59,850 bases of DNA from Paenibacillus plantiphilus (GCF_927798095.1 NZ_CAKMMF010000011.1:119126-178975), one strand, 5' to 3'. Shown: positions 25,676-33,400, counted from the first letter of the stretch. Numbers and translations: made by a program. Notes: a model not told the origin generated them from the sequence alone.

Positions 25676-25872
25676 TTTAACATCCTCCCATCTCCCGATA
25701 GATACCATGCTTCGCGCTGTTCTGGCGTAAGCTTATCCCATTTGCGCATGTCCTTTGCAAATGTGTGCGCCTTTGTTATTCCGATTAGTGTGATCCACAG
25801 TTTGTTGTGTGGTCTCATGAACGAATAACTCTCTCGCATGAACCACAAGAAGTATTTGATGTATCGCATCAT
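25672..25872 (-). CDS. Small hypothetical protein
   Basis: 66 residues from ATG 25872 with AGGAG 6 nt upstream; hydrophobic and aromatic first half (IKYFLWFMRES, LWITLIGITK), charged end with KLTPEQREAWYLSG. Linked to the genes on both sides by short overlaps. Function unknown. Confidence 0.6.
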   Translation of the reverse strand: MMRYIKYFLWFMRESYSFMRPHNKLWITLIGITKAHTFAKDMRKWDKLTPEQREAWYLSGDGRMLN

Positions 25873-25976
25873 TTATCTCTCCTGTCCCAATAGAAATACA
25901 CCCATATCCCTATATGGATTAGTAGGGTTAGGGGTGTTTGTATGAGTATATAATGTGTTACGTCAATACGGGTCAT
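25869..25976 (-). CDS. Tiny membrane peptide
   Basis: 35 residues with one hydrophobic segment (HYILIQTPLTLLIHIGIWVYF) and a charged WDRRDK end. A strong GGAGGG site precedes the ATG, and the TGA overlaps the next ATG (ATGA). Possibly a small membrane-active or regulatory peptide. Confidence 0.55.
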   Translation of the reverse strand: MTRIDVTHYILIQTPLTLLIHIGIWVYFYWDRRDK

Positions 25977-26035
25977 AAACCCTCCTACGGCCTCCGCTGC
26001 GCTGGGCTTATTCGGTCGTTCCGTTGGCCTCCGGC

Positions 26036-26257
26036 CTAATGTGCAACGTATTCGCGTTCTGTGATAGACACTTGACCTAAATCATCACAACGACCAACAG
26101 CGATAAACCGCGATCCGTCTTTAAGATAAATGTCATATAATACTTCGCGAATGCCTGTAGCATAATTAAATCCAGATGCGTACCACTCGATTGTGTATCC
26201 ATCGTATCTATCATGGATAGCAGTTTTTATAGCATTGTCCATTTCGTCTATGTTCAT
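26036..26257 (-). CDS. Small hypothetical protein
   Basis: 73 residues from ATG with AAGGGGTGG upstream. Alternating strands and one helix (MDNAIKTAIHDRYDGY, GIREVLYDIYLKDGSRFIAVGRCDD). It follows a terminator, so it probably starts a new transcript unless the terminator is read through. Confidence 0.6.
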   Translation of the reverse strand: MNIDEMDNAIKTAIHDRYDGYTIEWYASGFNYATGIREVLYDIYLKDGSRFIAVGRCDDLGQVSITEREYVAH

Positions 26258-26277
26258 TGAACCACCCCTTACAACAC

Positions 26278-26298
26278 AAAAAGAGCCTTTCGGCTCTC
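26278..26298 (-). terminator. Terminator downstream of the tRNA-like RNA
   Basis: AGAGCC/GGCTCT stem with a 4-nt loop, followed on the minus strand by TTTTT. It stands between the early/middle genes with the tRNA-like RNA and the packaging genes, so late expression may need antitermination or a fresh promoter. Confidence 0.7.
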
Positions 26299-26399
26299 CT
26301 GTGGTTTATTGTGCGCTTAGTCGTACGCAAGGACGTTGTAATATGTGATGCCTCCAAGCTGCTGACTGTATGGGAGCTTAGAGGCTGTTCACCTGTTTT

Positions 26400-26514
26400 A
26401 ACGTGGGCAAGGATTTGCACCTTGCATGATGTGGGCGGTACTTAATGCCCTGCACCCTTACCACATCCGTTAGTGGGCTTTAGCTTGTGCGTCTACCTAT
26501 TCCGCCACCACGTT
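26400..26514 (-). ncRNA. tRNA-like structured RNA (Leu-type D- and T-arm signatures, no normal anticodon arm)
   Basis: On the minus strand, AACGTGG at the 5' end pairs perfectly with CCACGTT at the 3' end like a tRNA acceptor stem. It is followed by TGGCGGAATAGGTAGACGC, a near-perfect tRNA-Leu D-arm. The 3' part has a T-arm-like hairpin with loop TGCAAAT, but with six stem pairs instead of five. Between them no 5-bp anticodon stem with a 7-nt loop can be drawn. Instead a hairpin of 7 bp (GATGTGG/CCACATC) with a 26-nt inner part occurs. No CCA is encoded. It is either a decayed tRNA-Leu or a tRNA mimic. The rest of the gene-free stretch 26258-26593 holds another hairpin (AAGCT/AGCTT near 26350) and the terminator. 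Confidence 0.5.
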
Positions 26515-26593
26515 ATTGCTGATTCAAGGAACGGAGTGAACGGAGACTGCACAAGGATCGTCTGCCGCTCATCACCAGAACCTTATACTAGTA

Positions 26594-27319
26594 TTACTTG
26601 TAATTAATATATCTATCATCGGGTTCTTCTTTGAATTTTCTGTTTATCACCTTACTGTAGTGGTTCATTTCTCTGGATGAATACCATTCCGGCAATATAC
26701 CGTTATGTTTACTCCTGACATCTCTTTTGTATTCCGCTATCGCATCAATAGCAACAACGAGTTTTCCTATTCTTTTCTCAATATCGTCAGTAGATATCCG
26801 AACAACTTCCCACTCAGATCCAAGTATTTGTCTTAGATCAATGTCTCTTTGGTTGTCCTTTATTTTTGATGATTTGTGCATATAACCATCTACTTCAAAA
26901 ACTACGTTCATTTCTGGTATAACAAAATCAACTCGATAACTACCTATTGATTGTTGCGTTTTGATTTTGATGCGATTTCTTATTAATTCCATCGCTGCTA
27001 CCATTTCATGAGAGCTAGAAAACTTTTCACCAGGCATTAATGCAAAATCCAAAACTACGCCAGATGCCTCTTTGTATTGATACAAATAGGCGTTCTGTTT
27101 TTCCAAAATCCTCAACGCTCTTTCATGCATAATGAGCGCTTTCAGCCTCACGTATTCTTTGAGGTCTGCTGCCTTCTTATCTGTGTATTCCTTCTCGCAA
27201 TCCGGACAGTACGCCCTTTGAATGTATGAGCCATCAGGCACTTGAACTTTTTTTTCACATGTCCAGCATAGAGATGTGTATTTAACTAATGAATCGTTCG
27301 ATTTTCCGCTTCTTTTCAA
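26594..27319 (-). CDS. DUF559-like nuclease with zinc ribbon
   Basis: 241 residues. N-terminal CWTC (about 18-21) and CPDC (about 38-41) form a zinc ribbon. Residues about 115-200 match the Vsr/DUF559 branch of the PD-(D/E)XK nucleases (SIGSYRVDFVIPEMNVVFEVDGYMH and WEVVRISTDDIE). Free-standing proteins of this type in phages are often homing or self-protecting endonucleases. It lies between the late regulator and the packaging genes, next to the tRNA-like RNA. Confidence 0.72.
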   Translation of the reverse strand: MKRSGKSNDSLVKYTSLCWTCEKKVQVPDGSYIQRAYCPDCEKEYTDKKAADLKEYVRLKALIMHERALRILEKQNAYLYQYKEASGVVLDFALMPGEKFSSSHEMVAAMELIRNRIKIKTQQSIGSYRVDFVIPEMNVVFEVDGYMHKSSKIKDNQRDIDLRQILGSEWEVVRISTDDIEKRIGKLVVAIDAIAEYKRDVRSKHNGILPEWYSSREMNHYSKVINRKFKEEPDDRYINYK

Positions 27320-27370
27320 GATATATCATCCCCTCGGCTGCGCCTATAATGGTCTGTGACCATGTGCAGA

Positions 27371-27413
27371 AATTGACGTTTAGGGGCGGTTCGCGCGCTA
27401 CCGAACGTCAATT
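27371..27413. repeat. 10-bp inverted repeat upstream of the DUF559 gene
   Basis: AATTGACGTT (27371-27380) and AACGTCAATT (27404-27413) form a perfect palindrome with a 23-bp GC-rich centre. It lies in the gap between the late regulator and the next gene, so it could be an operator or a transcript hairpin. Confidence 0.45.
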
Positions 27414-27431
27414 CCTCACACTACAATAATA

Positions 27432-27860
27432 TCACGAAACGTTTGTACTTTGTGTTATCATTTTGTTGCGTTTTCGGTGCATGAACTGCCTCAGATAATT
27501 CTCGGAATATCCAAGTTCTGATGACAATTCCCCGTATGTTTTTCCTTCGACTAACCGTTTGTACTCAATTACATGTGCAAGCCCTGTAAACTGTGACATC
27601 TGCTGCTCCATCTGCGACTTAACGCCGTTCAGCCTGTCCACCTCTGCCTGTATCGCGTCCAACTCTGTTACCGCCGCATTATACTGCTCGATCCCTTTAT
27701 CAAGCGGTAAATGGCAGTATGAACCTGACGATGGCAACTCTCCTGTGAACATCGCCTTATGTGCCAGTTCAACTCGCTTGCGCAACTCCATCTCATGTAT
27801 GCCCATGATCCGTATCTCGGCGCATATGTCGCTATAACAATCCTTCCAGTTCATATCCAT
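27432..27860 (-). CDS. Probable phage late-gene regulator (ArpU/sigma-70 region 4-like)
   Basis: 142 residues: helical N-terminus (ELRKRVELAHKAMFTGE), a middle coiled coil (LDAIQAEVDRLNGVKSQMEQQM), and a C-terminal helix-turn-helix (EGKTYGELSSELGYSENYLRQFMHRKR) like sigma factor region 4 and the ArpU/RinA family. Such proteins activate packaging and structural genes, and this gene lies just upstream of them. Family membership is inferred from architecture. Confidence 0.6.
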   Translation of the reverse strand: MDMNWKDCYSDICAEIRIMGIHEMELRKRVELAHKAMFTGELPSSGSYCHLPLDKGIEQYNAAVTELDAIQAEVDRLNGVKSQMEQQMSQFTGLAHVIEYKRLVEGKTYGELSSELGYSENYLRQFMHRKRNKMITQSTNVS

Positions 27861-27881
27861 GCCCCCTTATGGATGGTGGTG

Positions 27882-28013
27882 TCACAAAAATACATCTACC
27901 TTGCCGCATCGCTCACAGGTCATCTCATACCTGTGTGGATGACGTTTATAACTCCCCTGATGATAGGAATGAAATATCCCCATACACATTAAACGCTTTA
28001 GCAATTGTTTCAT
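27882..28013 (-). CDS. Small zinc-binding peptide
   Basis: 43 residues from ATG 28013 with AGGGGG 6 nt upstream. Contains an FHSYHQ stretch and a C-terminal CERC knuckle (TCERCGKVDVFL), so it probably binds zinc. Similar short CxxC proteins are common in phage early operons. Confidence 0.6.
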   Translation of the reverse strand: MKQLLKRLMCMGIFHSYHQGSYKRHPHRYEMTCERCGKVDVFL

Positions 28014-28040
28014 ATCCATCCCCCTGGAGAGAGGCAGCCT

Positions 28041-29075
28041 TTAGGCTACCTCAGCTTTCAATATTTCTAAGAATTCCACACGGTGTTTCAACGCTTCAAA
28101 CTCCGCTCTTGTGACTGGTGTTTCCGGCGCCATTTCTGTATCAGGTGCGATTCCTCCCAGGGCGTGCTGTGCATCCTGTAACGCGTCTTGAAAGGGAGGC
28201 GGTGTTAACGTATCCTCGGTAGCAGGAATCCCACAGTTTTCATTGATAGCCGCAGTATCTTCTGGACGAAAGGAGTCTTTCCCGTTCACCTCGGATTCGG
28301 GGATCCAGTTGCTTTCGCTTGGTCCCGATGGACTGATTGTAATTTTCCCTCGGAATCGTTCACCGCCTGCGAGTGCCAGTTCCAGCGCCGTTTTGCCTTT
28401 TTGCTTCGCCTGATCCATCATTTCCGCCAGCGTTTGGCTTGGCTTCGCTTGGTTCGGCAAGATGATCGGGCTTCTAGGAACGTTTTGCGCTTCTGTCAAC
28501 TTCGCGATCTGCTCATCCTTGACTCTCAATTGCTCGGCCTGTTCTGCAATCGTTCTGTCCTTAGCCTCGATATCATTTTCCAGCGTGACAAGTTTGTGTT
28601 CCAACTCCTCATTTTGAGCAACAATACGTTCATAATTCTCAATCTTTCGTTGCAGTTCCTGCAGCTGTGTGCTGATCTCGATTCCTTTTGTGGTCAATTC
28701 ACGGATTTTACCGTCCTTGCCCTCCAATTGCTCGGCAATAAAGGCGTTTAAAGTGTCGTTGTGATCGTCCACCGCAACGTCGATCATTTGCCGGAAGGAT
28801 TGCGACAATTCACTGTATTCGTTCAGTCCATACAACTTTTGGCACGTTTCGACGTCAAAAACCGATTCAAGAATTTGATAGATGAGTTCCTTCAAGCCGC
28901 CATTATGCTCGGCCTGCATCGTTTGAATCCCTTCTCGCTCCTGCTCATATTGCTTCTCGGCAATCTGATTCGTGACCATGTTCAATTCGTCTACCAATTG
29001 AGCTTTGAGATTTTCATCCCAAATCAATTCAATTTGACGTTGTAATTCCGTTTGTTTTGCCAACAATTCCTCCAA
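28041..29075 (-). CDS. Long coiled-coil phage protein of unknown function
   Basis: 344 residues from a TTG with AAAGGAG 9 nt upstream. Residues 1-40 and 120-210 are heptad-rich coiled coils (KIRELTTKGIEISTQLQELQRK). The middle 70-110 is a helical globular stretch and residues 230-310 are low-complexity. The C-terminus has another helix (RAEFEALKHRVEFLEIL). No nuclease, ATPase or membrane motif is seen. It has its own promoter. Confidence 0.6.
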   Translation of the reverse strand: MEELLAKQTELQRQIELIWDENLKAQLVDELNMVTNQIAEKQYEQEREGIQTMQAEHNGGLKELIYQILESVFDVETCQKLYGLNEYSELSQSFRQMIDVAVDDHNDTLNAFIAEQLEGKDGKIRELTTKGIEISTQLQELQRKIENYERIVAQNEELEHKLVTLENDIEAKDRTIAEQAEQLRVKDEQIAKLTEAQNVPRSPIILPNQAKPSQTLAEMMDQAKQKGKTALELALAGGERFRGKITISPSGPSESNWIPESEVNGKDSFRPEDTAAINENCGIPATEDTLTPPPFQDALQDAQHALGGIAPDTEMAPETPVTRAEFEALKHRVEFLEILKAEVA

Positions 29076-29112
29076 AAATATCCGCTCCTTTTAGGCATTT
29101 TCATATACTTTT

Positions 29113-29141
29113 ATTATACCAAATTATAATTAAACTGTCTT
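29113..29141 (-). promoter_or_regulatory. Promoter for the middle/late operon
   Basis: On the minus strand AAGACA, a 17-bp spacer and TATAAT preceded by TGG (extended -10). It lies 40 bp before the coiled-coil gene. Confidence 0.65.
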
Positions 29142-29166
29142 TGTTTATAGATACATCCTATAGGCG

Positions 29167-29226
29167 TTATGCTACCTTTCGCGGATCGGCTGGCAACTGT
29201 GGTTTAGGTCTGCGTTTCTTCGGCAT
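29167..29226 (-). CDS. Possible 19-residue basic peptide
   Basis: Begins MPKKRRPKPQLP behind a strong GGGGGAGGTGAT site and ends at TAA. The length is minimal, so this is tentative. The ribosome site is better than that of many neighbours. Confidence 0.35.
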   Translation of the reverse strand: MPKKRRPKPQLPADPRKVA

Positions 29227-29279
29227 GGGTATCACCTCCCCCATTAATTTAGACGCCGTATAATCGTTTTTAAGCGACT

Positions 29280-29390
29280 CTATGACTTCTTGGTTGTCTT
29301 TACTGCCTCTATGTCCCTATAAGTCCAAGCACGTCCTTTCTGATCGTCTACGACGATGATATAGTCCTTGCATGGGATCATGGTTATCAT
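29280..29390 (-). CDS. Small hypothetical protein
   Basis: 36 residues from ATG 29390 with GGAGG 7 nt upstream; the start overlaps the RusA stop (ATGA). Sequence PCKDYIIVVDDQKGRAWTY suggests two strands and a helix. The same frame stays open upstream through RusA, which I treat as chance. Confidence 0.55.
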   Translation of the reverse strand: MITMIPCKDYIIVVDDQKGRAWTYRDIEAVKTTKKS

Positions 29391-29758
29391 CCTACCGCCT
29401 CCAAGTGGACTAGAATGTGTCTCTGGCTGCTCTTGCCACCCAGTTTGATCCGCAACTCCGGAACATGCTTGAAACTGTCGTCCTGCAGGATGCCCGCCTT
29501 TACTAATCCGTCCTGGATGTACTTGGCGCTGAACCCATACCCGTCCGGGTCGCGCTTCTTGTTGTCCCGAAAGAAAAACTCGTATGTCATGATTACCGGG
29601 CCCGTCACCGGGGCTATCTTCTGTTCCTTCACAATCCACCCGATTATCCGTTCCCATTCCTTCTTGTCCTTTGAGATCTGCTGATAATGCATTCGCCGGA
29701 CTTCGTTTAGCGTTGGTGGGATATTGTTTACCCGTATGGTTTGGTTCAACGCGTTCAC
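29387..29758 (-). CDS. rusA: RusA-family Holliday junction resolvase
   Basis: 123 residues. RusA endonucleases cut Holliday junctions symmetrically during phage recombination and packaging. Family signatures are visible: an early PPTLNEVRR stretch, the Asp-rich KKRDPDGYGFSAKYIQDGL and the later GILQDDSFKHV, which supply the metal-binding aspartates. The start is either the GTG at 29758 or a TTG three codons in. It is placed with the replication genes of the early operon. Confidence 0.82.
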   Translation of the reverse strand: MNALNQTIRVNNIPPTLNEVRRMHYQQISKDKKEWERIIGWIVKEQKIAPVTGPVIMTYEFFFRDNKKRDPDGYGFSAKYIQDGLVKAGILQDDSFKHVPELRIKLGGKSSQRHILVHLEAVG

Positions 29759-29817
29759 TTCCTTTCCGTTTGCTCAGTTTATGGAGTAAGGGGCGTAGTC
29801 TATCACAGCGTTCTTTG

Positions 29818-30168
29818 TCAGTTAGTCTCATAGTGGGCTATTAGAGCGGCTAGGCAGATGGCTTCGGGCAATGATTCATTCATCGCTCTTTTTATCCCGA
29901 TGCTCACATGCCATATGCCATCATGTTCAATTCTGACGCATGGGCCGCATCCCTCGTGTTCGGATTTATCAGTTATTTTGGTGATAATATCCATCGCTAC
30001 GGACGTATAGGAGGAATATCTCTTTATAGGAATTGACATGCCACCTTTCAGATAATTCCCTGTCCTATATTTATCTAACTCTAATCCCATCAATGTCTCC
30101 GCTATCCAAGCATCCCTCTCTCTTAGGGATAGGTTGTTCCATTTGGCGATTACCTCTTCTTTGTTCAT
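29818..30168 (-). CDS. Phage ABA-sandwich-domain protein
   Basis: 116 residues with RERDAWIAETLMGLELD at the N-terminus, the usual opening of the 'phage ABA sandwich' family in Firmicutes phages, and a C-terminal SLPEAICLAALI helix. Function unknown; frequently found among phage early genes. Overlaps the YopX-like gene's stop by 4 bp. Confidence 0.65.
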   Translation of the reverse strand: MNKEEVIAKWNNLSLRERDAWIAETLMGLELDKYRTGNYLKGGMSIPIKRYSSYTSVAMDIITKITDKSEHEGCGPCVRIEHDGIWHVSIGIKRAMNESLPEAICLAALIAHYETN

Positions 30169-30569
30169 GGGGTTTCCTCCTGTAATAGATTGGGGTGTTC
30201 AAAGGTGTTTCCAATTACCGTCGAAAATCCAGCCGTTATTACCAATCCGCTCGACAACTTACCAACCACTGACAACTTGCTCTTTAAAACTTTCTTTCCC
30301 CAACCTTCGCCAGTCCACAAAACCTCGTAATACGTAGTTGCAAATTCTCCCGTTCTGGTTCGCCCTAAATTAGTAAGAATCTCGCTCGTACAATCAAGGA
30401 TATCCCCCTCAAACACATCACTGCCGTTCTTGTCCTTTAGGCCTGTGTATTGCATAACCTTCAGTGGCTGACCTTGATTGAGCCACTGAAACACTTCACC
30501 TGGATAATCTTCCTCTAGCATTACTTGTGCTGTTTCGTGCCATGCCCTGAAATTAATCTCTCTGCTCAT
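30165..30569 (-). CDS. YopX family protein
   Basis: 134 residues beginning REINFRAWH, followed by VMQYTGLKDKNGSDVFEGDIL and FSTVIGNTFEHPNLL, the hallmark elements of the YopX fold found in Bacillus phage SPbeta and many others. Role unknown, possibly DNA-related. Coupled to the next gene by an ATGA overlap. Confidence 0.82.
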   Translation of the reverse strand: MSREINFRAWHETAQVMLEEDYPGEVFQWLNQGQPLKVMQYTGLKDKNGSDVFEGDILDCTSEILTNLGRTRTGEFATTYYEVLWTGEGWGKKVLKSKLSVVGKLSSGLVITAGFSTVIGNTFEHPNLLQEETP

Positions 30570-30582
30570 CCCTCTACCCCTC

Positions 30583-30810
30583 CTAAGCTGATTTCATGCG
30601 CTGCTCCGCTAATTGCTCCACCATGTCATCGATATGACCCTGCAAAAACACCGTCGCCTCTGCCTTGGTCATTGCTGTGCATAAATCTTTAACAGCTGCG
30701 TTAAATTGCTTCTTTTCGATTTTTCCGTTGTCGCGTAAGTTGTAAAACAGGATTAGTTCCCAGCTTTCAAATATCGTTTGTCCTTCGCTTGCTTTCTTCT
30801 TTTCTCTCAT
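30583..30810 (-). CDS. Small hypothetical protein
   Basis: 75 residues, charged and helical (ELILFYNLRDNGKIEKKQFN, DDMVEQLAEQRMKSA), with DLCTAMTKAEATVFLQGHI in the centre. Start overlaps the preceding stop (ATGA). No family recognised. Confidence 0.6.
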   Translation of the reverse strand: MREKKKASEGQTIFESWELILFYNLRDNGKIEKKQFNAAVKDLCTAMTKAEATVFLQGHIDDMVEQLAEQRMKSA

Positions 30811-30962
30811 AGCCTGCCTCCGATTGTCCTTAAATTGCGTTCCAATCCCCTTGCTACTGCTACCATGTCGGATCGTTTATGCGGACAGGGTTCTAACTCT
30901 ATTAGTCTCATGATTCGATTTAGCCGCTCTGTATGCGATGGCTGATTCATATAGTTGGTCAT
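30807..30962 (-). CDS. Small hypothetical protein
   Basis: 51 residues from ATG 30962 (MTNYMNQPSH) with a weak AAGGG-type site; helical middle (RLNRIMRLIELEPCPHKR). It overlaps the previous gene by 86 bp in another frame, so one of the two may start elsewhere. Confidence 0.45.
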   Translation of the reverse strand: MTNYMNQPSHTERLNRIMRLIELEPCPHKRSDMVAVARGLERNLRTIGGRL

Positions 30963-31086
30963 ACAACACCATCCCTTTCCTGTAATCATCAGGTTTGATC
31001 AACGGGTTTTCTAAGTATTCAGCGCCTTTCACGATGCGTTCAAGCAAGGCATTATACTCCTCGTCATTACTGGGCAAGTTCCTCAT
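30877..31086 (-). CDS. Small hypothetical protein
   Basis: 69 residues overlapping the helicase end by 20 bp; helical (NDEEYNALLERIVKGAEYLENP, YRKGMVLYDQLYESAIAY). Looks like a genuine small early protein. No function assigned. Confidence 0.55.
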   Translation of the reverse strand: MRNLPSNDEEYNALLERIVKGAEYLENPLIKPDDYRKGMVLYDQLYESAIAYRAAKSNHETNRVRTLSA

Positions 31087-32353
31087 ACTTTTGAATCCAC
31101 CCCTTGAACAAGTATCTGAAATGGTTCACCCCAACGTCTCGTCCCTTTGCAATGATGGATTGAATTACCTTGCCGTCTCTGTGCGTATCCTCTGGATTGT
31201 GCCAAAGAAATTCCACTACATCGGCATCCTGTTCGATTTCTCCCGAGTCCCTCAAATGCTCTAGTTTAGGCTCATCCTTCCCTTCGCGGCTGAGCTGCGC
31301 CAACATGATAATAGGGCAATCCAGTTCTAAAGCGATTTGCTTTGCTGTCCGTGTAACGTAACCGACAGCCTGGGAACGCGTTTCGCCTTTATTTGGGATG
31401 ATTTTCATGATGGTTAGATAGTCGATGAAGATTGCCCCGATTCTTCCGTAATTGCGCTTAAACTGCCTACCTGTCGCCCTTACCTCGTCAATGGTGACGT
31501 TCCTTGCATCCTCTATATGGAGGGGCAATTGTTCGAGCTGCTCATAGGCTTTTTTAACTCGCATCATTTCAATTTCCGTCAGGTTCTTGTTACGAAACCC
31601 ATTGCTGTTGATCATGGTCATAGGCGAGAGCATGCGGTTAAGCAGTTGATTTCGCTTCATTTCCTGTGACCAAATCAACACTTCGCCCACATTCTGTTCT
31701 GCGATTCCCCTTGCCATTTGCAAGGCTTTCGCCGTCTTTCCCACGCTCGGCCTTCCGGCTAGTATATAAAGCCACCCACGACCAACACCGTTCATCCAAC
31801 TGTCGAATTGATTAAATCCCGTGTAGATGAAATCTTCCTTCTCGTTCAAATAGTTGAAATAGTCCTGTTTTGTCTCAGACAGACTTTTCATATCTCCGTT
31901 CACTTGCGGCCTAACCGATAGAGCGATCCGTTCAATCTGATGGAAATACTCTTCATCGTCCATTTCCGTGTTAGCAGCCAAGTCGGCTATTTTTATGCCA
32001 GCTTCGTTCCCTCGTCTGCGGTATGCCTTGCTTCGCACGATTTCGGCGTAATACTTTACATTCGATGCTGTTGGCGTTCCTGACATGATCTCTGACAGCC
32101 TAGAAACGCCTCCTACTTCGCCCAACCTATCGTATCGTTGCAAGACCGTAACCATCGTAACAAGGTCGATAGGGGCGTTTTTGCGAAACTGGTATTGCAT
32201 GCCTTCCCAGATCAATCTATTGGTTTCAATGTAAAAGTCCCTTGGTTCTAGCATTTCGCATATATCGTCCATGACTTGGTTATCAAGCAGAACCGAGCCT
32301 ATAACCGCATTCTCGGCTTCAATCGTTTGAAGCAGGTCTGTATTCAAATTCAT
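31067..32353 (-). CDS. Replicative DNA helicase, DnaB family
   Basis: 428 residues. N-terminal DnaB-type domain (NAVIGSVLLDN, LQRYDRLGEVGGVSRLSEI) and a RecA-type ATPase with Walker A AGRPSVGKT (about 199-207), Walker B IGAIFIDYL, and the DnaB-type GEIEQDADVVEFLWH. It unwinds DNA at the phage fork, loaded by the initiator gene just upstream, whose end it overlaps by 35 bp. Length is near the family norm of about 440. Confidence 0.92.
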   Translation of the reverse strand: MNLNTDLLQTIEAENAVIGSVLLDNQVMDDICEMLEPRDFYIETNRLIWEGMQYQFRKNAPIDLVTMVTVLQRYDRLGEVGGVSRLSEIMSGTPTASNVKYYAEIVRSKAYRRRGNEAGIKIADLAANTEMDDEEYFHQIERIALSVRPQVNGDMKSLSETKQDYFNYLNEKEDFIYTGFNQFDSWMNGVGRGWLYILAGRPSVGKTAKALQMARGIAEQNVGEVLIWSQEMKRNQLLNRMLSPMTMINSNGFRNKNLTEIEMMRVKKAYEQLEQLPLHIEDARNVTIDEVRATGRQFKRNYGRIGAIFIDYLTIMKIIPNKGETRSQAVGYVTRTAKQIALELDCPIIMLAQLSREGKDEPKLEHLRDSGEIEQDADVVEFLWHNPEDTHRDGKVIQSIIAKGRDVGVNHFRYLFKGWIQKYEELAQ

Positions 32354-33107
32354 CCGGGTTCCTACCTCCTGCTATCCACTTGTTCCTTTCGATCTCGATC
32401 CTTCTCGCTTCTAGCTCCTTATCCGTTTTTGGATCAGGCACAGGCTGCAAATGCTGTTTGATTGATTCTTTCGTTGTTTTTCCCTCTCTCTTGTAGCGGT
32501 CGAGTATTGTCATTGCATAGGCAACACTTTTCTTCTCTGATTGCTTGATGCTCAGTTCAATCACTTCAATGTCCATCATGCCAAGATACGAACATATCTC
32601 ATCAAGTTGAAATGTTCCTTTGCAGTTCAGTTGGTATTTATTGATCCAACTAAGTATTAAATTTTCAGAAGACACACCATTCTGTTCTGTTCCTTTCTCT
32701 TCTGTTCTATTCCCTTCTGTTCTGTTCTGTTCAGAGGGAATTTCCGGGAAGTTCCGGGAAACTGTCGGAGGTTCAGGGAATTTACTGCGAGTTCTTTTAT
32801 GCAATCCTTGCTGGTGATCATCGAAATTAATGATCTGGATGTACATTTCTCCTTGTGACTCATACCAATTAATTAGTCCGGCTGCATGAAGGTTTCCGAG
32901 CGTCTTCTCTACCTCTTCCCACTCAACTTCTTTCATCATAGGGAGGATAAGTGCCTTGATTTTGAACGGGTCACCCGTTAACCGACCAAAGTCATCTGAA
33001 TGAGGTATAAGCAACAGGTAAAGGAGTCTTGAGAAATGATCATTCAGCAGTATGTTGAACTTCTTCGAGATACTGATCACCTTGCTGATCATTCGTTTCT
33101 CTGCCAC
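32319..33107 (-). CDS. Phage replication initiation protein (winged helix plus DnaD-like C-domain)
   Basis: 262 residues. The N-terminal about 100 residues (FNILLNDHFSRLLYLLLIPHSDDFGRLTGDP) are the winged-helix opening of phage replisome organisers. A Glu/Asn/Arg/Thr repeat (NRTE units) makes a linker at about 125-145, and the C-terminal part (SKQSEKKSVAYAMTILDRYKREG) fits a DnaD-like domain that loads helicase. The linker is encoded by short DNA repeats that may be the origin. Overlaps dnaB, as in many phages. Confidence 0.8.
   Translation of the reverse strand: MAEKRMISKVISISKKFNILLNDHFSRLLYLLLIPHSDDFGRLTGDPFKIKALILPMMKEVEWEEVEKTLGNLHAAGLINWYESQGEMYIQIINFDDHQQGLHKRTRSKFPEPPTVSRNFPEIPSEQNRTEGNRTEEKGTEQNGVSSENLILSWINKYQLNCKGTFQLDEICSYLGMMDIEVIELSIKQSEKKSVAYAMTILDRYKREGKTTKESIKQHLQPVPDPKTDKELEARRIEIERNKWIAGGRNPDEFEYRPASND
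32680..32732. repeat. Iteron-like repeats inside the initiator gene
   Basis: Minus strand shows about eight head-to-tail variants of GAACA/GAATA/GAAGA (AGAACAGAACAGAAGGG type) in about 50 bp. Phage origins often lie inside the initiator gene, as in lambda O and many Firmicute phages. Binding is not shown. Confidence 0.45.
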
Positions 33108-33111
33108 AGGC

Positions 33112-33255
33112 CTACACCGCCCATTTCTTCATGTACTCTTCCACCGCTCTTTCAAGGAACTGCTGCATAGGAATGCCGTGTTCAACACAGAACAATTTCA
33201 GTTTTTTATGGTTCTGTTCATCCAAGCGGTATGGAATGTTCTTTTGCTTTTTCAC
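33112..33255 (-). CDS. Small ribbon-helix-helix DNA-binding protein
   Basis: 47 residues from a GTG with AAGGGGTG upstream: KQKNIPYRLDEQNHKKLKLFC then HGIPMQQFLERAVEEYM, the strand-helix-helix pattern of Arc/MetJ-type repressors. First gene of the replication block, so it may regulate that operon. Confidence 0.6.
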   Translation of the reverse strand: MKKQKNIPYRLDEQNHKKLKLFCVEHGIPMQQFLERAVEEYMKKWAV

Positions 33256-33319
33256 TTGTAGTCACCCCTTAAAATCACTATGACGTCATTGTAACATATT
33301 ACTCATATTGGGTATAGTG

Positions 33320-33384
33320 TTACGCAATTTAATGTCAAATAGTATATTTTTGCGTAATTATAGTTATGATAGATTTAATCTATC
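33320..33384. promoter_or_regulatory. Operator palindromes between divergent RHH and XRE genes
   Basis: Two perfect palindromes: TTACGCAA/TTGCGTAA (33320-33327, 33350-33357) and GATAGATTTAATCTATC (33368-33384). The second lies just before the ribosome site of the XRE gene. They may be autoregulatory sites for the XRE or RHH proteins. Confidence 0.5.
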
Positions 33385-33400
33385 GAAATGAGAGGTTTAT

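Noticed and set aside
26036..26600. Reading the tRNA-like element as a functional tRNA-Leu.
   Set aside because: No anticodon arm with five pairs and a seven-base loop can be drawn and no CCA follows; only a mimic or a decayed tRNA fits what is seen.
29280..29831. A 183-codon frame over rusA.
   Set aside because: It runs in another frame through the well-supported RusA gene and is Gly/Arg/Gln rich there; only its last 36 codons look real.
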